Below are positions 5,972 to 10,967 of a stretch of DNA of 10,967 bases, piece after piece. Source of the stretch: Gemmatimonadota bacterium (lineage in GTDB: Bacteria > Gemmatimonadota > Gemmatimonadetes > Gemmatimonadales > GWC2-71-9); NCBI GenBank assembly GCA_003220905.1, contig QHTS01000225.1, positions 1 through 10,967 of the forward strand, written 5' to 3'. Under the pieces are notes generated by a model. That model was not told the origin of the DNA. It ran no database searches and saw only the letters and a program-made list of their open reading frames with translations. The position numbers and the translations under genes are program-made. The stretch's first letter is position 1. Every line of letters starts with the position of its first letter.

Positions 5972-6646
5972 ATGTCCGTACAGGTGACCCCCCACCCAAA
6001 ATGGGTGGCCGACCTGGATGCCGTTTTGGATCCGAGCCGCGAGGCTATCCTCGACACGCCGGTGATCGTGGACGCCTCGGAGAACCAGCTGGTCGACGGC
6101 CGGATCCAAAACTTCCTCGTGAACTTCTACCCGATCATCCGCGACTTCCCGCAGTGGCTGCAGGTGCTGCTGGACCGCTCGCCGGAGGACGGGAAGGTCT
6201 TCTTCCGCGACAACATCCGCGTGGAGAAGCGCCACGACGCGATGTGGCGCGCGATGGGGGACGGCTTTAACGTCCCCAAGGAGCGCTTCCAGATTCCGGA
6301 GCCGATGATCCCCGAGGTCAAGGAGTTCCACGGCTACCTGACGGAGATGTGCCGTGGCGCCACCTTCGGCTCGGCGGTGTCGGCGACGAACTACGCGGTC
6401 GAGGGTGTGGCGCAGAAGATCTCGGAGAAGGCGCTACGCGGCCTTGCGAAGAACGAGAAGATCGGGCCGCGGGGGCGCTGGTGGCTCGAGGAGCATGCGA
6501 AGTACGACGACGAGCATCCGATCCACGCCCTCGAGATCATCAAGAGCTGCGTCAAGCGCGGAGAGGCGCCGCAGAGCGTCACCGAGTCGGCGCTGAAGAG
6601 TCTCGGTCTGATGAAAGAAGCCATGGTGGCCTCGTACGACTCATGA
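5972..6646 (+). CDS. heme-oxygenase-fold iron enzyme (putative diiron oxidase/oxygenase, CADD/UndA/TenA-like)
   Basis: The 224-aa, mostly helical product resembles the 'iron-containing redox enzyme' branch of the TenA/PqqC/heme-oxygenase-like fold. Candidate metal ligands are all present. Glu85 and His88 (VEKRHDAMW) have the E-x2-H spacing of UndA. Glu144 lies in NYAVEGVAQ, and His175, Asp179 and His182 (HAKYDDEH) have the H-x3-D-x2-H pattern of CADD and UndA. Known relatives use a dinuclear iron (or Fe/Mn) centre and O2, for example for alkene formation from fatty acids (UndA) or p-aminobenzoate formation (CADD). The substrate here cannot be read from sequence. It has no signal peptide or membrane segment, so it is cytosolic. 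The start is firm: AGGAGG (5959-5964) lies 7 nt before the ATG. Its TGA overlaps the ATG of the sensor kinase gene (ATGA), so the two are likely made together. The upstream inverted repeat and the divergent padR suggest regulated expression. Confidence 0.82.
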   Translation: MSVQVTPHPKWVADLDAVLDPSREAILDTPVIVDASENQLVDGRIQNFLVNFYPIIRDFPQWLQVLLDRSPEDGKVFFRDNIRVEKRHDAMWRAMGDGFNVPKERFQIPEPMIPEVKEFHGYLTEMCRGATFGSAVSATNYAVEGVAQKISEKALRGLAKNEKIGPRGRWWLEEHAKYDDEHPIHALEIIKSCVKRGEAPQSVTESALKSLGLMKEAMVASYDS

Positions 6647-8565
6647 GTAAGGGCAGGCGCCCGTCGCCGACGCGGGGCATGCGGCCTCCGCCGACATCGC
6701 CGAATGCGACACTCAAGCCCCGGGCGTTCGACCCGCCGCGGGTGGCGGCGGAGATCGTGGCCGCCCTCGCCGACGCGGTCGTCGTGACCGGGGTGGATCG
6801 GCAGGTGCTCAGCGCCAACCGTGCGGCGGCCGAGCTGTTCGGCCGGCCCCTGGACGACCTCCCGGGGACGCCGATCGACGACCTCGTCGCCGTCGCCGAG
6901 CGGCAGCACGTGGCGGAGCGTGAGCACCGCGCGGTCGAGGGCGAAGAGCAGCGGTACGAGACGACGATCGTGGGCGCGAACGGGGACGAGCGCGTCGTCG
7001 CCGTGTCCACTACGCCCTTGGTGGTCGAAGGCGAGTTGCTGGGTACGGTGGCGACGTTGCGCGACGTCACCGAGGAGAAGCGGGCGCAGGACACCCTCGC
7101 CCGATCGGAGGCGCGCTACCGCAACTTGTTCGAGTCGGCATCGGACGCGATCGCGACGTTCGACGCGAACGGCCGCTTCACCACCTTCAACCACGCCGCC
7201 GAGATCATCTCCGGCTACCGCCGCGAGGAGCTGGTGGGCCAATGGTTCGCCCCGATGCTGCCCGACGACGAGCTCCCCAAAGCGCTCGCGCACTTCCAGA
7301 AGGCGCTCGCCGGTGAGACCGGCCTGTTCGAAACGAGTTTCTACCGCAAGGACGGCGACGTCCGCACGATTCAGGTGACCTACTCGACGCCGCGGCTCGA
7401 CGAGGAAGTGTTGTGCGTGATCCGCGACGTCACCGACCAGAAGATGCTGCAGGAGCAGCTGATCCAGTCCGAGAAGATGTCCGCGATCGGGCAGCTGGTG
7501 TCGGGTGTGGCTCACGAGCTGAACAACCCGCTTGCCGGGATTTCGGCCTTCGCTCAGCTCCTCCTCTCCGAGAAGCGCTTCCCGCCCGATCAGCGGACGG
7601 CCGCCGAGATGATCTACGCGGAGGCCCGGCGCGCGTCACGCATCGTGCAGAACCTCCTGACCTTCGCCCGCCAGCACAAGCCGGAGCGCACCCCGACCTC
7701 CGTCAACCAGGTGCTCGACGACACCCTCGAGCTGCGCGGCTACGAGCTGCGGGTGCGAGGCATCGACGTGCAGCGGGACTACGATGAGCAGTCCCCCGAG
7801 ACGATGGCGGATGCGCACCAGCTGCAGCAGGTGTTCCTGAACCTGATCACGAACGCCGAGCAGGCGATGGAGCGCGCGGAGCGGGACCAGCAGCGCCTCA
7901 GCATTCGCACCCGCCGCGCCGGCGACCTGATCCGCATCGAGGTCGAAGACACGGGTCCCGGCATCCCGCCCAATCTGCTCGAGCGCATCTTCAACCCGTT
8001 CTTCACCACCAAGCCCACCGGCTCGGGCACGGGGCTCGGGCTCTCCATTTCGCTGGGCATCGTGCGCGAGCACGAGGGGCGCATCTGGGCGGAGAACGCC
8101 ACGCAGGGGGGCGCCCGGTTCGTGATCGAGCTGCCGGTCGTGGCGCCGCGCCCCACCGGCGAGTTCCCGAGCACCCCGGCCTCGCATCTCGTCGCCGACC
8201 GGCTGCACGTGCTCGTGGTGGACGACGAGGCCTCGGTCCGCGTGGCGCTGCAGCGCTATCTCGCGAGCCGGGGTCACGAGGTGGAGACGACCGCCAGCGG
8301 CCGCGAGGCGCTCGCCCGGATGCGCGAAGACGCGTTCGATGCGGTCATCATCGATATGCGGATGCCGGATGTGTCGGGCGAGCAGCTGTTCGGCGAGCTC
8401 AAGGCCCGCGACCCGTCCTATGCGGAGCGCGTGATCTTCACGACCGGACAGCTGGTGGACGACAGCGTGCGCAACTTCCTCGCGTCCACCGGCCGGCCCT
8501 GCGTGCCGAAACCGTTCGAATTCAGCGCCTTCGACCAGGTGTTGCCGGCGCGGCGCGCATCCTGA
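6643..8565 (+). CDS. soluble hybrid sensor histidine kinase, PAS-PAS-HisKA-HATPase-receiver
   Basis: The 640-aa product has no membrane segment. Domains in order: PAS 1 (about 33-145, ending in RDVTEEKR), PAS 2 (about 155-265, SEARYRNLFESASDAIATFD...IRDVTDQK), HisKA with phospho-acceptor His291 in AHELNNPLAG, and HATPase_c (about 395-510) with Asn404 in NLITNAEQAM, DTGPGIP from Asp436 and the GTGLGLSI lid. The C-terminal receiver (about 523-635) has the acidic pair Asp527/Asp528, phospho-acceptor Asp571 in IIDMRMPD and Lys623 in VPKPFE. All catalytic residues are intact. There is no HPt or DNA-binding output domain, so phosphate must pass to a protein encoded elsewhere or the receiver must tune the kinase. 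The start overlaps the stop of the iron enzyme gene (ATGA) and has no ribosome site of its own, indicating translational coupling. Met13 (6679) is a possible alternative start. The cytosolic PAS pair suggests an internal signal such as a small molecule, redox state or O2. Confidence 0.95.
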   Translation: MSKGRRPSPTRGMRPPPTSPNATLKPRAFDPPRVAAEIVAALADAVVVTGVDRQVLSANRAAAELFGRPLDDLPGTPIDDLVAVAERQHVAEREHRAVEGEEQRYETTIVGANGDERVVAVSTTPLVVEGELLGTVATLRDVTEEKRAQDTLARSEARYRNLFESASDAIATFDANGRFTTFNHAAEIISGYRREELVGQWFAPMLPDDELPKALAHFQKALAGETGLFETSFYRKDGDVRTIQVTYSTPRLDEEVLCVIRDVTDQKMLQEQLIQSEKMSAIGQLVSGVAHELNNPLAGISAFAQLLLSEKRFPPDQRTAAEMIYAEARRASRIVQNLLTFARQHKPERTPTSVNQVLDDTLELRGYELRVRGIDVQRDYDEQSPETMADAHQLQQVFLNLITNAEQAMERAERDQQRLSIRTRRAGDLIRIEVEDTGPGIPPNLLERIFNPFFTTKPTGSGTGLGLSISLGIVREHEGRIWAENATQGGARFVIELPVVAPRPTGEFPSTPASHLVADRLHVLVVDDEASVRVALQRYLASRGHEVETTASGREALARMREDAFDAVIIDMRMPDVSGEQLFGELKARDPSYAERVIFTTGQLVDDSVRNFLASTGRPCVPKPFEFSAFDQVLPARRAS

Positions 8566-8574
8566 GCAGGTCCG

Positions 8575-9537
8575 TCAGACCCGTTGCAGGTGCCGCAGCC
8601 TGCGGACCTGGAGTTCCAGCCGCCGCAGAGCACTCTCCGCATCACGCCCCTGCTCCCGCAGCAGCCGCCGCAGACCGCTTTGATCCTCATGCTCTTCGCG
8701 CTCCTGGTGCATGCGCATAAAGCGGTCTTCGCGCTCCGGAACCTTCCAGGCCACGGTCAGGCGCTTCTGCTTGCGCAGGATCTCGATCGACACCGTTTCG
8801 CCCTTCTCGTACGATCGGAGGATCCGCATCGCGTGCGACGGGTTCGCGGGCTTCCGCCCGCCGATGGACGTGATCACGTCGCCGCCCTTCAGGGGGAGGG
8901 TCGAGTCCGCCGGCGCCTTCACGACGAGGACGCCGTCCTTCGTGCCGAAGTACTCGCCGAGGTCGGAGTTGAGGCTCACGAGCTCGAGATCGCCCCACGG
9001 CGTCCCGAGCAACATCCTCGACAACTCGAGCGGTTCCTCCATTTCCCGCACGCGCGGCATGATCATGGCCGGGCCTGGCATCTCCATCCGGAAGCTCGAG
9101 CCCAGATCCGCGGCCACGAGCGTCGTCTGTTTCGTGTCATTGCCCCGGCGAAACTCGACCTGCACTGTGTCGTCGGGCTCGAGCTTGCGGGCGAGCTCCA
9201 CCAGCTTCCTCCCGGGGCCGGACTCGTCTTCGTCTTCCGCCTGCACGGCGGCGAGCGACGTGCCGTTGAACTTCGTGATGACGTCGCCAACCTTGAGGCC
9301 CGCCTTGTCCGCGGGACCCGCGGGCGTGACCCCTTCGATCTTGGCTCCGATCTTGTCGGTCTCGGGGCTCGCGTCGGTGCGAACCACGACGCCGATCCGG
9401 CCGCGGTGGTCGCTCATCATGAACGCCCGGGCGCGCGGCTCGCGAGGCGGACGCGGCGGGCGAGGCGTCCCCTGCGCCGCGAGCCCGGCCGACGAGACGG
9501 CGAGCACCGCCGCGACGATGATCCATTTCCGCTGCAT
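8575..9537 (-). CDS. exported protein with two PDZ domains and no protease domain
   Basis: The 320-aa product starts with a signal peptide (MQRKWIIVAAVLAVSSAGLAA, cleavage near residue 21-23) followed by a Pro/Arg-rich segment. PDZ 1 spans about 47-142 (GRIGVVV...GPADKAGLKVGDVITKFNG) and carries an acidic insertion at 100-110 (AEDEDESGPG). PDZ 2 spans about 182-266 (YFGTKDGVLVVKAPADS..LKGGDVITSIGG). Residues 268-318 are highly charged and helical, a likely coiled coil. There is no trypsin-like or other protease domain. The start has GGAGG 10 nt upstream. The gene lies 21 nt after the anti-sigma gene on the same strand, so it belongs to the sigma operon. PDZ domains in DegS and RseP control release of sigma-E in E. 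coli; a role here in sensing periplasmic protein C-termini or regulating proteolysis of the anti-sigma factor is inferred. It ends 9 bp from the convergent kinase gene. Confidence 0.88.
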   Translation of the reverse strand: MQRKWIIVAAVLAVSSAGLAAQGTPRPPRPPREPRARAFMMSDHRGRIGVVVRTDASPETDKIGAKIEGVTPAGPADKAGLKVGDVITKFNGTSLAAVQAEDEDESGPGRKLVELARKLEPDDTVQVEFRRGNDTKQTTLVAADLGSSFRMEMPGPAMIMPRVREMEEPLELSRMLLGTPWGDLELVSLNSDLGEYFGTKDGVLVVKAPADSTLPLKGGDVITSIGGRKPANPSHAMRILRSYEKGETVSIEILRKQKRLTVAWKVPEREDRFMRMHQEREEHEDQSGLRRLLREQGRDAESALRRLELQVRRLRHLQRV

Positions 9538-9558
9538 GTGCGATAACCCTCCGGGGCG

Positions 9559-10143
9559 CTAGAGCCCCACGTACGCGGCGCGCGTGACGTGGACGCTCAC
9601 GAGCTGCTCCATGAGCTCCACGCGCTGCTGCCACAGTGTGACGAGATCGGCAGGACGCGCCTGGGCTTGAGCGGGGCCCAGCTGTGCCAGCTCGCCGTCG
9701 ATGACGGCAATGCGGTCTTCCAGGGCCGCCGCGAGCGCCGCGGAGCGGCCGCTCGTCACTCGCCCATTGGGATCGTAACGCTGGAGCTGCTGCTCGAGCG
9801 TCGCCGATTGCTCCTTCACGCGGGCGAGCTCGGCGGCGTCGACGGGTTTCGTCCAGAACGGCCGGAATACGAGCAGCCCGGCGAGCACTGCGGCCGCGGC
9901 GAGGCCTGAGACGCCCCACCGCTCGCGGCGCCGGCGCCGCTCGGCCACAACGGCGTTCCGGACCGCGGGCCAGCGGTCCCGCGCCGGCCGCCGCACCGGC
10001 AGCGCCTTGAGCTGCGCGACGCGCTGGTACAGCGCCTCGAGTTCCGCCCGGCACGCCGGGCATCCCGCGACGTGCTGCCGCGCCCACGCGGACCCTTCCC
10101 CGGCCGCGAGCGCCAACACGTCGTCCATCGTGCAGTGCATCAT
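9559..10143 (-). CDS. membrane-bound zinc-finger anti-sigma factor
   Basis: The 194-aa product begins with an anti-sigma domain containing His24-x3-Cys28-x2-Cys31 (HVAGCPAC), the ZAS motif of zinc-binding anti-sigma factors, with His3/Cys4 as possible further ligands. A basic stretch (about 69-75, RRRRRRE) precedes one membrane helix (about 77-95, WGVSGLAAAAVLAGLLVF), giving a cytoplasmic N-terminus and a periplasmic C-terminus. The periplasmic part (about 100-194) is helical and likely coiled-coil (ELARVKEQSATLEQQL; LVTLWQQRVELMEQL), similar in kind to heavy-metal sensor (CnrX/ZraP-like) or membrane-stress sensor helices, without obvious metal ligands. The start codon overlaps the stop of the sigma gene (ATGA), the usual arrangement for stoichiometric production of sigma and anti-sigma. 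It should bind the ECF sigma factor and release it on envelope stress. Confidence 0.9.
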   Translation of the reverse strand: MMHCTMDDVLALAAGEGSAWARQHVAGCPACRAELEALYQRVAQLKALPVRRPARDRWPAVRNAVVAERRRRRERWGVSGLAAAAVLAGLLVFRPFWTKPVDAAELARVKEQSATLEQQLQRYDPNGRVTSGRSAALAAALEDRIAVIDGELAQLGPAQAQARPADLVTLWQQRVELMEQLVSVHVTRAAYVGL

Positions 10144-10721
10144 CGCGCGACTCCCTCATCGAGCATCCGCCGCAACCGGACGTGAGCGCGCGCCAGCTGC
10201 GACTTGGAAAAACTCACCGTCTTGCCCATCTGCTCTGCGATCTCCTCGTGGGTGTAGCCCTCGACATCGTGCAGCCATACCACCGCCCGCGAGGTCTCGC
10301 TCAACCGCTCGAAGGCCCGCTCGAGATCGATCTGCGCGGGGACAGCGCCCGGGCTCATTCCCTCCGTCCCCCGCATCTCCCCCGCGCCACCCACGTTGCC
10401 CGCTCCCACCGCCGACTCCTCGTGCAACTCTTCCGTCTCGCGCACCCGGTCCTGCCGGATCCGCATCAGGGCCTTCGATGTGGCGATCTGCCGGATCCAG
10501 CCCCACAGGTGTCCTTCCCCGCGGTACTGCTTGATGCTCCGGACCACCTCGAGAAACGTGTCCTGCAGCACGTCCTCGGCGTCCTCGGGGCGCCGCAGCA
10601 CGCGGAGCGCGAGATTGTAGACGGGCGTCTCGAACGCCCGGTAGAGCGCCTCGAGCGCTTCCAGGTCGCCTGACTTCGCCCGGGCAACGAGAATGTCGGG
10701 AACGGCGAGAGAAATCGTCAT
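10140..10721 (-). CDS. ECF (extracytoplasmic function) RNA polymerase sigma factor
   Basis: The 193-aa product has sigma region 2 at about 24-92 (LYRAFETPVYNLALRVLRR, then PEDAEDVLQDTFLEV and GWIRQIATSKALMRIR) and region 4 at about 131-188. The region-4 helix-turn-helix is GYTHEEIAEQMGKTVSFSKSQ followed by LARAHVRLRRML. There is no region 1 or 3, as expected for ECF factors. The linker (about 93-130) is long and rich in Gly, Ala and Glu (GAGNVGGAGEMRG). The gene is first in an operon with its anti-sigma factor (4-nt overlap) and the PDZ protein. The only usable ATG has AGGAG directly against it (CAGGAGATG, no spacer), which is unusually close; no better start is seen because region 2 begins soon after. 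The upstream 13-bp repeat array overlaps where its promoter must be. Confidence 0.95.
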   Translation of the reverse strand: MTISLAVPDILVARAKSGDLEALEALYRAFETPVYNLALRVLRRPEDAEDVLQDTFLEVVRSIKQYRGEGHLWGWIRQIATSKALMRIRQDRVRETEELHEESAVGAGNVGGAGEMRGTEGMSPGAVPAQIDLERAFERLSETSRAVVWLHDVEGYTHEEIAEQMGKTVSFSKSQLARAHVRLRRMLDEGVAR

Positions 10722-10751
10722 CTCCTGAACTACAAAGATGCGTCAAGCGCG

Positions 10752-10822
10752 AAAGACGTCGCACAATACGAAAGACGTCCCGCAAAGACGTCGCGCAAAG
10801 GCGTCACGCGACGACGTCAAGC
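10752..10822. repeat. array of five 13-bp repeats centred on GACGTC
   Basis: Four contiguous 13-bp units (10771-10783, 10784-10796, 10797-10809, 10810-10822) follow the pattern AAAGACGTCSCGC, the last being diverged. A fifth copy (10752-10764) is separated by 6 nt. Four of the five contain the palindrome GACGTC and one has GGCGTC. The nonamer CGTCAAGCG brackets the array at 10741-10749 and 10815-10823. It fills much of the 175-bp region between the sigma gene and the divergent gene at 10897. Roles could be a multi-site operator or a simple minisatellite. Confidence 0.88.
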
Positions 10823-10863
10823 GACACCGTACCACCACGTCGCCCCTGACACCATCTAACCCA

Positions 10864-10896
10864 TTGCCATCTTGCGAGTTGCGGCTATCTTCCGGC
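10864..10896 (+). promoter_or_regulatory. candidate promoter for a leaderless transcript
   Basis: TTGCCA (10864-10869), a 16-nt spacer and TATCTT (10886-10891) are followed after 5 nt by the ATG at 10897. Transcription would then begin at or within a base or two of the start codon. There is no Shine-Dalgarno sequence, which agrees with a leaderless mRNA. Confidence 0.55.
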
Positions 10897-10967
10897 ATGC
10901 CTGATCTCGACAAGTCCACGCTGCACACCTGGCTGCACCACTGGCAGGACGAATACGACGCCGCCTA
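10897..10967 (+). CDS. start of an unidentified gene (partial), possibly ferritin-like/VIT1 family
   Basis: Twenty-three codons are open to the window end (MPDLDKSTLHTWLHHW, then QDEYDAA). The acidic-aromatic segment DEYDAA resembles the first helix of rubrerythrin-like domains, including those fused to VIT1/CCC1 metal transporters, but so short a fragment cannot settle it. No ribosome site precedes the ATG; the -10 element lies 5 nt upstream, so the transcript may be leaderless. It is divergent from the sigma operon and shares the intergenic repeat array. That this is a real gene start is more certain than its function. Confidence 0.5.
   Translation, partial: MPDLDKSTLHTWLHHWQDEYDAA

Noticed and set aside
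6349..6642. Extension of the histidine kinase frame upstream of 6643
   Set aside because: It lies inside the iron enzyme gene in another frame and gives Arg/Glu-rich sequence; the ATGA overlap gives a natural start.
8587..8610. Imperfect inverted repeat near the convergent ends of the kinase and PDZ genes, possible terminator
   Set aside because: It lies within the PDZ coding sequence, has a bulge and almost no loop, and no T-run follows on either strand.
9137..10159. 340-codon minus-strand frame overlapping the anti-sigma and PDZ genes
   Set aside because: It is an Arg/Ala-rich frame shadow; the other frame contains the ZAS motif, membrane helix, signal peptide and PDZ domains.
10752..10822. 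CRISPR array or replication-origin iterons
   Set aside because: The 13-bp units are contiguous without unique spacers, and no replication or cas gene is nearby.
10743..10928. 61-codon minus-strand open frame upstream of the sigma gene
   Set aside because: It runs through the repeat array and promoter regions, has no ribosome site and resembles no protein.

Overview
This is an about 11 kb stretch of high-GC DNA from a bacterial chromosome, densely coded and with no RNA genes or insertion sequences. The gene content and style (a PadR regulator with a Gly/Arg-rich N-terminus, an ECF sigma factor with a zinc-finger anti-sigma, promoters with a TAnnTT-type -10 element and a probable leaderless mRNA) suggest a soil or sediment bacterium, possibly Gemmatimonadota. 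That placement is inference, since no marker gene is present.

Left part (1-5174, all on +): a molybdenum hydroxylase operon of the 4-hydroxybenzoyl-CoA reductase type. It runs from the 3' end of the [2Fe-2S] subunit gene (1-285) to the molybdopterin subunit (272-2725) and the FAD subunit (2725-3741). The FAD subunit carries the four-cysteine [4Fe-4S] insertion that sets this reductase apart from xanthine dehydrogenases. The genes overlap and are probably translationally coupled. The FAD-subunit gene also holds three short tandem-repeat tracts (period 7, 8 and 7). Two further genes follow at 40-nt gaps: a ClpP-like protein with Ser and His in place but Asn at the catalytic Asp position (3782-4378), and an unrecognised membrane-anchored protein with an EF-hand-like loop (4419-5174).

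Middle part (5203-8565): a PadR repressor on the minus strand faces, across a 223-bp intergenic region, an operon of two plus-strand genes. These encode a heme-oxygenase-fold iron enzyme with a complete set of candidate diiron ligands and, overlapping it by ATGA, a soluble PAS-PAS-histidine kinase-receiver hybrid. The intergenic region has a perfect 12-bp palindrome between the -35 and -10 elements of the PadR promoter, and a separate 9-bp inverted repeat overlapping the likely -35 of the enzyme-kinase operon. The enzyme-kinase pair is the best candidate here for an uncharacterised signalling system.

Right part (10721 down to 8575, minus strand): an ECF sigma factor, its membrane-bound zinc-finger anti-sigma factor (ATGA overlap) and an exported protein with two PDZ domains but no protease domain. 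This looks like an envelope-stress module. Upstream of the sigma gene lies an array of 13-bp repeats centred on GACGTC. From 10897 a new plus-strand gene begins, probably on a leaderless transcript, and runs off the window.
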